From Planctomicrobium sp051465645 (lineage in GTDB: Bacteria; Planctomycetota; Planctomycetia; Planctomycetales; Planctomycetaceae), in NCBI RefSeq assembly GCF_051465645.1, contig NZ_CP195790.1, positions 2,604,001 through 2,668,000 of the forward strand: a stretch of 64,000 nucleotides of DNA. Reading direction: 5' to 3'. This document shows positions 35,621-46,500 of this stretch, in pieces (within the stretch, counting starts at the first letter, position 1; each line of letters begins with the position of its first letter). The notes under the pieces are model-generated. The model was not told the DNA's origin, searched no databases, and saw nothing but the letters and a program-made list of their open reading frames with translations. Made by a program: the position numbers and the translations under genes.

Positions 35621-36667
35621 TCAGTGAGATTGTGGGAGGTTCGCATAGCGAGTTTGGCGTGCTGATGTGTAGTTGGCATTTGTTGACTTGTAAGCAGTAA
35701 CCATCCTTTCAAGCTCTTCCTGAATCTGTTCTCTTAGTTGTTGTGGTTCTTCCACTACGGCTTTAGATCCGAAACTCAGGACCCAGCTTTTCAGTTCTTC
35801 CAGCGATGTGAGGAAGAACTCTGCCAAAAGCGTGCCGTCGCTTTGCTTCGTTAGTGATTGGCTCTCATGCCACCGGTGTTCGGTGACATAGCGGGCCACC
35901 TCCTTCGAGAAACGGACCACGACACGTTGTGGTTCGCCTTCAACATGGAAGACTCCCAGGCTGTGCTGCAGGTAGGTTTGCAGATCAAAGTCGGGAGGCT
36001 TCTGGAACTTGAGAGTCTCCAGTTGCACATCCTCCACCCGGTCCAGCTTGAAGGTTCGGATCTGGTCGTGTTGCTGAGAGTGTGCCACGAGATAAAGTGA
36101 TCCGCGGTGAAAAACGAGCCCGTAGGGATAGACGTCGTAAGTTAATGGCTCAGTAGATTTGGCTGAATGGTACGTCAGGAATGTGATGCGACGTTCTTCG
36201 ATTCCAATCATCAGCGAGTCGATGATTTCCGATTTGTTCTGATAAACACTATTGCGAAACGTCGTCCGAAAGACCAACCCCTGAAGTTGGTCAAGATAAT
36301 CAATAATAGGCTCTTTCAGCGTGGCCTTAATTTTGCGGAAGGCACTGTAATGAGATTCCCAGATCAGTGTGCCTGCCAACGGTTCCAGCAGCGTTCGTCC
36401 CAGATACAAGGCCAAGATTTCGCTGACATCAAACGTGAGCGGAGGCGCAGAGGAATCGAACTCCGCAACCCAGTGATTGCGTCCATGGGCACCTCCACTC
36501 GGCGAAATGGGAAATCCCAAGTCTCTAAGCAAATCTAAGTCGCGTCGGATGGTTTTAAGGGAAGTGCCAAGGCCTTCTGCGAGTTCCTTAACTGTTGCCC
36601 CAAAACGGCGCGCCGAAAGCGTCCGCAGGAGAACCCATTGCCGCTCGAGTGGGGGAAGACTGTTCAT
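35621..36667 (-). CDS. HTH / WYL-domain transcriptional regulator
   Basis: This is a 348-residue protein. Residues 1-65 hold a winged helix (LERQWVLLRTLSARRFGATV, TIRRDLDLLRDLGFPI) of the DeoR/HTH_11 type. Residues about 150-235 form the WYL domain (RITFLTYHSAKS, YDVYPYGLVFHRGSLYLVAH). A WCX-like C-terminal domain follows at about 255-330. WYL regulators sense nucleic acid or nucleotide ligands and commonly control CRISPR and other defence loci. It is on the same strand as the sigma and cas genes, with the mini-array between them. It is likely the upstream regulator of this locus. Confidence 0.88.
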   Translation of the reverse strand: MNSLPPLERQWVLLRTLSARRFGATVKELAEGLGTSLKTIRRDLDLLRDLGFPISPSGGAHGRNHWVAEFDSSAPPLTFDVSEILALYLGRTLLEPLAGTLIWESHYSAFRKIKATLKEPIIDYLDQLQGLVFRTTFRNSVYQNKSEIIDSLMIGIEERRITFLTYHSAKSTEPLTYDVYPYGLVFHRGSLYLVAHSQQHDQIRTFKLDRVEDVQLETLKFQKPPDFDLQTYLQHSLGVFHVEGEPQRVVVRFSKEVARYVTEHRWHESQSLTKQSDGTLLAEFFLTSLEELKSWVLSFGSKAVVEEPQQLREQIQEELERMVTAYKSTNANYTSARQTRYANLPQSH

Positions 36668-36917
36668 GATGTGCCCGTCCTGAACGCAGAAGACAAACCT
36701 TGAAGGCGCATGTTACAGGCCCTGCCTCCAAATTCTGTCCAACGTGACAAACGTACATCATTTCAGTGGTTTCGAACAAGATGTGGAATAGCCGAATTCA
36801 ACAAAAACGCAGTGAATAGGATTTTCGAGTTATATTCCCGTTCCCCTCTTCGGCTGGAAGATCGCTCACAGTGACAAGGTGCCAATGAGTCGAAATGTTG
36901 CAGTGACCGGTCTCTAG

Positions 36918-38312
36918 TACTACAGTTCCACATTTCAGAGTGGTGAGCCTCTGGCTTTGTAGTGACAGTACTTGGCGATGGCCTGGTGGTGGCGTTTCCA
37001 CGTGGAAAATTGCAGGATTTGAGCGGTGGTCGCGGGGCGGATGAGCAGGAGGATCGCAAAGAGGTTGCAGATTTCCGGCACACTCAGGCGAATCAGCTGC
37101 GTGCGGCTTTTTTTGAAGCAGTTTGCTGCCGGGTCTGTGCCCGCATGGCCACCAGGCTTGCATGCGCCAGCATCGACAGCGTGATGTGCCGGTACCAACC
37201 GACCCACGAGCGGACTTCGTATTCATCCAGACCGGTCAACTGTTTGGTCTGTTCAAAGCATTCTTCGATCGCCCAGCGACGACCGGCAATCAAGACGATG
37301 TTCTGCAGCGACGTTCCTCGCGGAGCACGGATGAAATAATACGCCAGGTCTGTGGGATCTTTGAGCGACCGCCGCACAAGCAGTCCACCCTCAAACGAAC
37401 TCTCTGGAGTCCCTGTCCAGCGGATGATCGCCCAATTGTAAAGACGTTCGCCTTTGGTTCCTGAACCACACGAGAGACGTTTCCAGTCCCGTTTTCTGAA
37501 GTCGGCGACGTGATCGCTGACTCGTCCCCGCTGGCCGTTGTAAAAAATCTGGGCGGCTGAAGTGACCGCCACCACGTACCCCAGCCCCAGTTCTTCACAG
37601 CAACTCCGAAAGGCGCTGTCACTGCCGTACACTTCGTCGGCGCAGACCCACTGTGCCGGAAGGCCTGCAGCGACCGCTCGCCGCAGCATTTGCCGGGCCA
37701 GTTCCGGTTTCGTGGCAAAGGACACCTCTTCTGGAATATGGGCCTGCCGGCAGCGGTCTCGATCTTCCGTCCAGTCCCGGGGCAGGTAGAGTTCCCGATC
37801 GATCAGAGCGTGCCCCTTCGAGGAGGAGTAGGCCAGAAAGACTCCAATCTGGCAGTTCTCAATCCGTCCCGCCGTGCCGGAATACATCCGCGCGACACCG
37901 GCACTCTTGGTTCCCTTCTTGAGGAATCCGGTCTCATCAATGATCAGGACGCCTGCTGGTTCAGCGATCTGTTCCTGAACGTACTGCCGCAATTCTTCAC
38001 GCAATTCATCGGCGGTCCAACGAGACCGAGCCAGAAAGTGCTGCAGGTTCTTGGGGGAGGCTGCTCCCAGAAACTCCGCCAGTTGCCAGCCGTTCTTACG
38101 CTCAACCTGGGCAATGAGTCCACGCAGATACGCAACCCCTTGCGCCTGCATCTCGACGCGGCCCATCAATGGGCCGAACCGCTCCGTGACCCGATCGAGT
38201 TCCCGCTCCCACCGCCGCAGATCCCGTTGTGTGATCATCCCTGACATGGCGTCCTCCTGAGATCCACAGGAATACACCAAATCCAAGAATCATGGAAAGT
38301 GGAACTGTAGTA
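36918..38312 (-). mobile_element. Intact IS701-family insertion sequence
   Basis: The ends are TACTACAGTTCCAC at 36918-36931 and its perfect inverse at 38299-38312. CTAG flanks both sides (36914-36917 and 38313-38316), a 4-bp target duplication of the YTAR type usual for IS701. At 1395 bp with one full transposase gene, it looks recently active, unlike the other insertion sequences here. Confidence 0.9.
37093..38247 (-). CDS. IS701-family transposase
   Basis: This is a 384-residue DDE transposase. ATG 38247 is chosen for its strong upstream AGGAGG. The first catalytic aspartate is in LIIDETGFLKKGTKSAG (about residue 100), the second in WVCADEVYGSDSAFR (about 205), and the glutamate region in RRWAIEECFEQTKQLTGLDE (about 335). 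The frame is complete with no stops. It lies within matching terminal repeats and so is probably functional. The insertion separates the CRISPR regulatory zone from the restriction-modification operon. Confidence 0.9.
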   Translation of the reverse strand: MSGMITQRDLRRWERELDRVTERFGPLMGRVEMQAQGVAYLRGLIAQVERKNGWQLAEFLGAASPKNLQHFLARSRWTADELREELRQYVQEQIAEPAGVLIIDETGFLKKGTKSAGVARMYSGTAGRIENCQIGVFLAYSSSKGHALIDRELYLPRDWTEDRDRCRQAHIPEEVSFATKPELARQMLRRAVAAGLPAQWVCADEVYGSDSAFRSCCEELGLGYVVAVTSAAQIFYNGQRGRVSDHVADFRKRDWKRLSCGSGTKGERLYNWAIIRWTGTPESSFEGGLLVRRSLKDPTDLAYYFIRAPRGTSLQNIVLIAGRRWAIEECFEQTKQLTGLDEYEVRSWVGWYRHITLSMLAHASLVAMRAQTRQQTASKKAARS

Positions 38313-38316
38313 CTAG

Positions 38317-39570
38317 TTTCTGAAGTTCAATGAATGGGGGATCAGATATCATCGATCAAAGCCAGCTCTTCTAAAAGGGCCGGCTCAAATCAAGGTGGCT
38401 GATTTCGAGTGGATGCCTCGTTCCTGCTGTGCTCGTGATTTACGGTGGATTCTAATCCCGGGATTAAAATCTTGTGCCATAGGAGGTCAACGACTAAGTT
38501 CCTCACTTGCCTCCAAGGCTGCAGATTGAATTCCTCTAACACTGTGACACTGAAGTCAGAGTGGCGTTGCGTGCCGACCGGTAGACGCTTTCAATCCTAT
38601 TTCGTAGTCACTGCTGCGGAATACGATCTATCAGGCTATTAAATCGGTACTTACAGCTCGTGGGCAACTTAGATTATTGGCAGTCAGAACCTCTGATTCT
38701 GAGCCGAGTAGTCTATTTCAGTTGAACTTGCTCAGAATTCTTAGAGCTGGAAATGGTGGTCGGGAGAGTCTTGTCCACCGGTCACCTGCAATGGCCGACT
38801 GCATATCGATCCAAGTTGTAGGCACACCGCTCCGGATGGGAACGAGAGAACTGCCCGGAACGAGCTTTACCGTCCAACATTGCCCGCGCTGTTCAGCGAA
38901 TGTGCAAATGCATTCCGGTTTACAAATTCCGACATTACAGAAATGGCTGCGATTCCCTATTCGCTGCTGGCCCCTATCGCGTCTATGAGCGACCCGAAAC
39001 TGGGGAAGTCGATCCAGTTCCTGAAGGTGGACAAGATCTTTAAAAACCATCTGTTCGGGAACGCTCTACACGTGGAGGTAGCTTGATGAGGACGTCCTCT
39101 TTGACTCCCCGAAATGGAGGAGTTGCGGGTGTCACTTCGCCAGACCCGATGTCTCAATGCTCTAACTCAAGTTCAGTCTCGGATATGTGATCGAATTTGT
39201 GGGGAAAACGGCTCCACAGTTCTAAAGGGGAGAGCCCAAAGTTCTGGCCTGTTGTTTGGAGCTGGTCGCAATGGAAACTGAAAACTGAGCCTTGGTCCGG
39301 TGAAGCACTCTCGCCGTTCCTCCCTGCTGAATCAAATTTTGGAAGATCTCCCGGCGACTCGTTGGCTGGTGCGTTTTTCAACAGAAAGCCCCCGTCGGAT
39401 ATGGGCGTGGAAGTCTCGGCTCAGATGCCGCTTCCCTTGTAGCCACTTTTCGTTACATTCACGACTCTTGCCGGCAGGCGGGACGGTGGCGGCTGCGGTG
39501 GCGATGACCGCAGCCAGTGCGATGTGCGGAGGAAGCTCAGGAGGGCTTCTCCCAGGTCAAAGGATTGACA
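38317..39570. other. 1.25-kb region without a recognised gene
   Basis: Only short overlapping frames of about 60-110 codons occur on both strands, none with a domain I recognise. One plus-strand frame (38677-38988) has a CPRCSANVQ zinc-knuckle-like motif but no ribosome site or conserved context. This is probably decayed DNA between the IS701 element and hsdM, and should contain the hsd promoter. Confidence 0.5.
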
Positions 39571-42003
39571 ATGGCGTTGAAGAAATCGGAACTCTACTCC
39601 TCACTCTGGGCCAGCTGTGACGCGCTGCGTGGGGGAATGGATGCCAGTCAGTACAAGGATTACGTCCTCGTTCTGCTGTTCATCAAATACATCTCTGACA
39701 AATACGCCGGGCAGCCCTACGCTCCAATCACCGTTCCCAAAGGGGCCAGCTTCGCCGATATGGTTGCCCTTAAGGGTAAGTCAGACATCGGCGATAAGAT
39801 CAACAAACAGATCATTGGCGAGCTCACCAAACATAACAGCAACCTGTCTTTTGGCGATGTCGATTTCAACGACTCGACCAAACTTGGAGACGGAAAGGAG
39901 AAGGTCGACCGGCTCACTCAGCTGATTACCATCTTCGAAGACGAGGCACTCGACTTCTCGAAGAATCGGGCCGATGGCGACGATATTCTCGGCGATGCCT
40001 ACGAGTACCTGATGCGGCACTTCGCGACGGAGAGCGGAAAAAGCAAAGGGCAATTCTATACCCCTGCCGAAGTCAGCCGGGTCATCGCTCAGATCCTGGG
40101 AATTCGAAAAGCGAAGACTTCTGCACAAACGACCGCATACGATCCGACATGTGGTTCCGGCTCACTGCTGCTCAAAGTCGCTGATGAGGCCCAGTCCAAA
40201 CTGACGCTCTATGGTCAGGAGAAGGATAGTGCCACCAGCGGCCTCGCCCGGATGAATATGATCCTGCACAACAACCCGGAGGCAGTGATTCATCAGGGGA
40301 ACACGCTCGTCTCCCCGGAATGGGTGAAAGACGGAAAGCAGTTCGACTACGTCGTCGCCAATCCGCCGTTTTCAGATAAGCGTTGGAGCACCGGCCTCGA
40401 TCCGCTGAACGATCCGTACGACCGGTTCAAGAGTTTCGGAGTTCCTCCTGCCAAGCAGGGAGACTACGCCTATCTTCTGCACATCGTTCGCTCCCTGAAA
40501 AGCACTGGAAAGGGAGCCTGCATTCTGCCGCACGGGGTCCTCTTCCGGGGAAATGCCGAGGCGGAGATCCGGCGCAATCTCATTCAGAAAGGCTACATCA
40601 AAGGCATCATTGGACTCCCTGCGAACCTGTTCTACGGAACGGGAATTCCCGCCTGTATCATCGTCATCGACAAAGAGCTGGCGCACGCTCGGAAAGGGAT
40701 CTTCATGATCGACGCCAGCAGCGGGTTCATGAAAGACGGACCGAAGAACCGCCTGCGAGAACAGGACATCCACAGGATCGTGGACGTCTTCACACGGCAG
40801 GTCGATGTCCCGCGTTTCTCACGCATGGTTGAATGGGAAGAAATTGAAAAGAATGATTTCAATCTGAACCTGCCGCGATACATCGACAGTCAGGTTCCTG
40901 AAGACGTGCAGGATATCGCCGGGCATTTGCAAGGTGGCATTCCGACGCGGGACGTGGACGGGTTGGAACAATACTGGGCCATCTGTCCCGGTTTGCGAAA
41001 GGCTTTGTTCAAGAAGAATCGCGCCGGTTATGTCGACCTCGCGATCGACAAATCTGCGATCAAAACCACAATCTATGAGCACCCTGAATTCACGTCATTC
41101 ATTGACGGGATGAATGACCACTTCGCGACATGGCGGAAGAAGCAGGCCAAAAAGCTCAAGGCGCATGAGATCGGCATCCGTCCTAAGGAACTCATCGCCG
41201 AACTGTCAGAAGGGTTGCTCAACCACTATCACGGCAAGCCGTTGATCAATGCCTATGACGTTTATCAGCACATCATGGACTACTGGGCGGAGTCGATGCA
41301 GGACGACTGTTACCTGATCGCAGCCGATGGCTGGAAGGCCGAAACCTACCGCATCATTGAGAAAGACAAGAAGGGGAAACAGAAGGACAAGGGGTGGGCC
41401 TGCGATCTTGTGCCCAAGTCGGTAATCGTCGCCCGTTATTTTACGGAACAACAGGCGGCACTGGACGAGATGTCCGCTTCGCTCGAGACTCTCAGCAGTC
41501 AGATCACCGCGCTCGAAGAAGAGCAGGGAGGCGAGGAAGGAGCCTTTGCCGACCTCGACAAAGTCACGCTGGCAAATGTCCGTGCCAAACTGAAAGAACT
41601 CGCACAGAAAGGGGGCGAGCTGTCCGACGGGGAAGAGGAGACGCTCACGCAGTATCTCGACTTGTGTACGCAGGAAGGACTGCTGAGAAAGCAGATCACC
41701 GGGGTCGAGAAGAAACTGGACGATTTGGCGTACCAGCGGTACCCAAAGCTCAGTGAGTCCGAAGTGAAATCGCTCGTCGTCGACGACAAATGGCTCGCTG
41801 CACTCGATGCTCGGATCCATGGCGAGATGGATCGGGTCAGTCAGCAACTCACCTCACGCGTCAAAGAACTCGCCGAACGCTATGAGAGCACGCTGCCCGA
41901 GTTGACGTTGAAGGTTGCGGAAATCGAAGCCAAGGTCAGCAGCCACTTGGAAAAGATGGGATTCAGGTTCTCCCTGAAGAATCGTATGGAGGCCGGGCGA
42001 TGA
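39571..42003 (+). CDS. hsdM: Type I restriction-modification methyltransferase subunit HsdM
   Basis: This is an 810-residue N6-adenine methyltransferase. ATG 39571 follows AAAGGATTGACA. The N-terminal HsdM domain (SSLWASCDALRGGMDASQYK) is followed by the SAM motif AYDPTCGSGSLLLKVADEA (about 185-205) and the catalytic motif IV VANPPFSD (about 260). The C-terminal 350 residues are long for HsdM and contain a charged coiled coil (about 630-720), likely for contacts with HsdS. hsdS overlaps it by 4 bp (ATGA). It methylates the recognition sequence set by HsdS and protects host DNA. Confidence 0.95.
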   Translation: MALKKSELYSSLWASCDALRGGMDASQYKDYVLVLLFIKYISDKYAGQPYAPITVPKGASFADMVALKGKSDIGDKINKQIIGELTKHNSNLSFGDVDFNDSTKLGDGKEKVDRLTQLITIFEDEALDFSKNRADGDDILGDAYEYLMRHFATESGKSKGQFYTPAEVSRVIAQILGIRKAKTSAQTTAYDPTCGSGSLLLKVADEAQSKLTLYGQEKDSATSGLARMNMILHNNPEAVIHQGNTLVSPEWVKDGKQFDYVVANPPFSDKRWSTGLDPLNDPYDRFKSFGVPPAKQGDYAYLLHIVRSLKSTGKGACILPHGVLFRGNAEAEIRRNLIQKGYIKGIIGLPANLFYGTGIPACIIVIDKELAHARKGIFMIDASSGFMKDGPKNRLREQDIHRIVDVFTRQVDVPRFSRMVEWEEIEKNDFNLNLPRYIDSQVPEDVQDIAGHLQGGIPTRDVDGLEQYWAICPGLRKALFKKNRAGYVDLAIDKSAIKTTIYEHPEFTSFIDGMNDHFATWRKKQAKKLKAHEIGIRPKELIAELSEGLLNHYHGKPLINAYDVYQHIMDYWAESMQDDCYLIAADGWKAETYRIIEKDKKGKQKDKGWACDLVPKSVIVARYFTEQQAALDEMSASLETLSSQITALEEEQGGEEGAFADLDKVTLANVRAKLKELAQKGGELSDGEEETLTQYLDLCTQEGLLRKQITGVEKKLDDLAYQRYPKLSESEVKSLVVDDKWLAALDARIHGEMDRVSQQLTSRVKELAERYESTLPELTLKVAEIEAKVSSHLEKMGFRFSLKNRMEAGR

Positions 42004-43262
42004 GTAAATCCGTACAGTCAATACCAAAAGGGTATAAGCAGACCGAGGTTGGGATTATTCCGGCAGATTGGGAATTGCGTTCCCTCAAGCAAATTTCTCC
42101 TATTCAGAGCGTGGGTCTAGTTATCAATCCGTCGACCTATTATGACCCTTCTGGTTCCGTGCCGATACTGCTCGGTTCAAACATCCAAGAAAATTCAATT
42201 GCATGGGAAAGTTCCAACAGGATCACTGCCGAAAGCAATCAACAGCTTCCGGGTTCACGTCTTTCATGCGGCGATCTAGTGATGGTGAGAGTTGGCGAAC
42301 CGGGGGTTTCTGCGGTCGTTCCGAAGGAACTCGATGGTTGTAATTGTGCATCGATGATGATCATTCGTAAGCATCGATCCTTCAATTCCACATGGCTTTG
42401 TTGGATGCTCAACTCCACACTTGGACGAATCCAAGTCGCGAATGTTCAGTACGGTACCGCTCAGAAGCAGTTTAACGTCAGCGACGCAGTCAACTTCGTA
42501 TATCCGGTACCTCCACTGGCCGAACAGAACGCGATTGCTTCGGCGTTGTCGGATGCGGATGGGCTGATTGAGTCGCTGGAGAAGCTGATCGCCAAGAAGC
42601 GGCAGATCAAGCACGGCACGATGCAGGAACTCCTCATCGGCAACCGCCGTCTTCCGGGGTTCACCGGGGAGTGGGAGACGAAGCGGCTGGGAGAACTTAT
42701 TAGTTCTGTTGAGTATGGCTCATCTGCGAAGTCGGCCCCCAATGGAGCAGTGCCGGTACTTCGAATGGGGAATTTACAGGGTGGCAAGATCGATTGGAAA
42801 GATCTCGTTTATACTGACAACGAGGAAGAAATCGCGAAGTATACTCTTCGATCCGAAGATGTACTCTTCAATCGGACGAACACCATCGACCTCGTTGGTA
42901 AGACGTCAATCTATCTGGGCGAACAACCCGCAATCTTCGCCGGGTACCTCATTCGCGTTAACGTCATCGAAAACGTGTTGGATTCTCGCTATCTGAATTA
43001 CATCCTCAACACAGAATCTGCCAAGAAATACAGTTCTATGGTTCTCAGCGTCGCTGTTGGCCAAGCGAACATCAATGGCCAAAAACTAAAAACCTATCCG
43101 ATTCCTATTCCACCTACATTCGAAGAACAGACCGCCATCGCCACAATCTTGACCGACTTGGACGCCGAAATCGCCGCGATTGAGGCAAAACTGGCGAAGG
43201 CTCGGCAGTTGAAGCAGGGGATGATGGAGGAGCTGCTGACCGGGCGGATCCGTCTGGTTTGA
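42000..43262 (+). CDS. hsdS: Type I restriction-modification specificity subunit HsdS
   Basis: This is a 420-residue protein with two target-recognition domains. TRD1 spans about 15-165 and ends with the conserved PPLAEQNAIASALSDADGLI, then a spacer coiled coil (LEKLIAKKRQIKHGTMQEL). TRD2 spans about 220-380 and ends PPTFEEQTAIATILTDLDAE with a matching coiled coil. Each TRD reads half of a bipartite site, which cannot be predicted here. The start overlaps the hsdM stop. The two TRDs differ in sequence, so the site is expected to be asymmetric. Confidence 0.95.
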   Translation: MSKSVQSIPKGYKQTEVGIIPADWELRSLKQISPIQSVGLVINPSTYYDPSGSVPILLGSNIQENSIAWESSNRITAESNQQLPGSRLSCGDLVMVRVGEPGVSAVVPKELDGCNCASMMIIRKHRSFNSTWLCWMLNSTLGRIQVANVQYGTAQKQFNVSDAVNFVYPVPPLAEQNAIASALSDADGLIESLEKLIAKKRQIKHGTMQELLIGNRRLPGFTGEWETKRLGELISSVEYGSSAKSAPNGAVPVLRMGNLQGGKIDWKDLVYTDNEEEIAKYTLRSEDVLFNRTNTIDLVGKTSIYLGEQPAIFAGYLIRVNVIENVLDSRYLNYILNTESAKKYSSMVLSVAVGQANINGQKLKTYPIPIPPTFEEQTAIATILTDLDAEIAAIEAKLAKARQLKQGMMEELLTGRIRLV

Positions 43263-43505
43263 ATCGAAGGTAAGCGTTCCTTCGGCCTGTGTGGAATTCA
43301 CATTCCGAATGTGCGGTCACCACTGCGTGACTCACTTCCTCTCAATCCGCAGTTTAGGATTCTCTGCGATGTTCCCCCTCAGCAGGATCTTCCCCGTCGG
43401 CGGGCAAGGCAAATCTTTATTCGCGGCACCTGCTTCATCACTGAACGAGGAGGATCACCTCGTTACAATGTTCCCCGTAACCATCGAAAATGCGGGGGCC
43501 TTTGA

Positions 43506-46500
43506 ATGTGCAGTATCGGGCAGACTGAACGTGCGACCCAGAATCGCGTCATTGCGTTGTTCCGAGACGAACTCGGTTACCGGTATCTAGGCGACTGGTC
43601 AGATCGGACAACAAACAGCAATATCGAAGAGCAGATTCTTTCTGACTGGTTAACGCAACGCGGGTACACTTCGCAACAGATTGGTAGCGCGCTACACAAA
43701 CTACGCAACGAAGCAGACAACCCCAATCGCGGCCTCTACGCAAACAATCACGCAGTCTATCAACTGCTGCGCTACGGCGTGCCCGTCAAAACCGAAGCCG
43801 GGAAGCCGACTGACTCCATTCACCTGATCGACTGGCAATATCCCGAACAGAATGACTTCGCGATCGCGGAGGAAGTGACGCTGAACGGCGGCCATCAACG
43901 CCGGCCAGACCTCGTGCTCTACGTCAACGGGATTGCTCTCGGCGTGATCGAGCTGAAACGTGGAACGGTCAGCATCGGCGACGGAATCAGACAGTTGCTC
44001 TCCAATCAGCAGCCGGAATTCAACGCCCGTTTTTTCAGCACCGTGCAGATTGTCTTTGCCGGAAATGATTCGCAAGGTCTGCAATATGGCACAATCGGAA
44101 CGCCGGAGAAGTTCTTCCTCAAATGGAAAGAAGACGAGGAAGACAACAGCCGGTTCAAGATCGACAAGTACCTGCTCAAGATGTGCCAGAAGAACCGGCT
44201 CATCGAGCTGTTGCATGACTTCGTGCTGTTCGATGGCGGGGTCAAAAAACTGCCACGGGTCCATCAGTATTTCGGGATCAAGAAGGCACAGGAGTTCATC
44301 GCCCGCAGGGAAGGGGGGATCATCTGGCACACTCAGGGGAGCGGAAAAAGCATCGTGATGGTGCTGCTCGCCAAATGGATTCTCGAAAACAATCCCAACG
44401 CACGAGTGGCAATCATTACCGACCGCGATGAACTGGATAAACAAATCCTGCGTGTCTTTCGCGAAGCTGGTGTGATTCCGATCACCGCAAAGGATTCAGA
44501 TATCCAGGCTGGCAGCGGGAAGGACCTGATGGCCAAGCTCGGGCAGACCACGCCTCGATTGATCTGCTCACTGGTTCACAAGTTCGGTCCTCGGGGCGAC
44601 AAGAAGAACGACAATGAGTTCAAAGCTTTCATCGCGGAACTGGAAGCGAGTCCCCGCAAGGCTGTGGGCGAGGTCTTCGTCTTTGTCGACGAATGCCATC
44701 GAACTCAGACCGGCAGGCTGCACCGGGTGATGAAGGCATTGCTTCCGGATGCTGTGTTCATCGGGTTTACCGGCACACCGTTGCTTAAGAAGGACAAAGC
44801 GACGAGTTTCGAAGTCTTCGGCAAGTACATTCACATGTACAAATTCAGCGAAGCGGTCGAAGATGAAGTGGTTCTCGATCTGGTCTATGAGGCTCGAGAC
44901 ATTGACCAGCGATTGGGATCGCAGGCCAAAATCGATGCCTGGTTTGATGCAAAAACGAAGGGGTTGAATGACTGGCAGAAGGCGGAACTGAAGAACCAGT
45001 GGGGCACAATGCAGAATGTACTCAGTTCCAAAGCTCGCATGGATCGCGTCGTCGCCGATGTGATCTTTGACTTCAGCGTAAGGCCCCGCCTTTCCAGCGA
45101 ACGCGGCAACGCGATTCTGGTCGCCGGAAGCATCTATGAGGCGTGCAAGTACTTCACGTTGTTTCAAAAAACACTCTTCAAGGGGAAGTGCGCCGTCATT
45201 ACGTCTTACAACCCGCAGGCGACTGATGTCAGCAAGGAAGAAATCGGCGCGAATACTGAGACTGATAAACAATTTGTTTTCAATACCTATACCGAACTGC
45301 TCGACAATGTGCAGGCTCAGCCGGGCATGACGAAAACGGAAACCTATGAAGAAGCGGCCAAAGACAGCTTCATCAAGCAGCCTGCCACGATGAAGCTGCT
45401 GATTGTGGTCGACAAACTCCTCACCGGCTTCGACGCGCCATCCTGTACTTACCTGTACATTGACAAATCGATGCAAGATCACGGGCTGTTTCAGGCGATC
45501 TGCCGGACCAACAGACTGGATGGCGACGACAAGGATTTCGGCTATGTCGTGGATTACAAGGACTTATTCAAGAAAGTCGAAAAAGCCATCGCGGTTTACA
45601 CTTCTGAAATCGATCAGACCGCTGAGGGAGCTACTCCTGACGTGATGATGCAGAGCCGGTTGTCCAAGGGGAAGGAACGGCTCGATAACGCCATCGAAGC
45701 ACTCGCACTTCTCTGTGAGCCGGTGAAACAACCGAAAGGTGATCTCGAGCACATCCATTACTTCTGTGGTAATACAGAAATCGCAAATGACCTGACAGAA
45801 CGAGAGCCACAACGAGTTCAACTCTACAAAGGAGTCGTTGCTCTTGTTCGGAGCTATGCGAACATTTCCGACGAAATGAATGACGCTGGCTACAGTGATG
45901 CCGACATCGAACGCATCAAAGGAAAGTTAGATCGATATCTCAAGATTCGCGACGTAGTTCGCATGGCGAGCGGTGAAACTCTCGATTTAAAGCCCTTTGA
46001 AGCAGACATGCGGCATCTCATCGACACTTACATCGAAGCCGATCAACCACGCACAATTTCCCCGTTCGAAGGCATGGGGCTCCTCGACCTGATTGTGAAA
46101 ACAGGAATCGCAGACGCGATCGCTCGAAAGCTGGGCGGCCTCCACGGAAATCGAGATGCCATCGCCGAAACGATCGAGAACAATGTTCGCAAGAAGATTG
46201 TTAAGGAACAACTGACGGACCCTGCATACTATGCAAAGATGTCCAAGCTGCTCGATGAAATCATCGCTGCGAGGAAGAGCAAGGCAATTTCATACGAGGA
46301 GTATCTAAGGAAGATTGCAGACCTCGTCAAACAAGTGAATGCAGGTCAGTCAGAGGGTCTCCCGTCTACTCTCGACACCCCTGCGAAACGGAAGCTTTTC
46401 AATAATTTGGATCAAAATGAGGACCTCGCTCTCCAGGTTGATGCTGCGGTCCGAAGCGTGAGACCTGACGACTGGCGAGGGGTTCAAGCCCGTGAAAATG

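Noticed and set aside
38677..38988. 103-codon ORF with CPRCSANVQ
   Set aside because: A single short Cys pair without ribosome site or conserved context is not enough to call a gene.
44568..45482. 304-codon minus-strand ORF
   Set aside because: It is antisense to hsdR, whose motifs are intact; it has no domain of its own.
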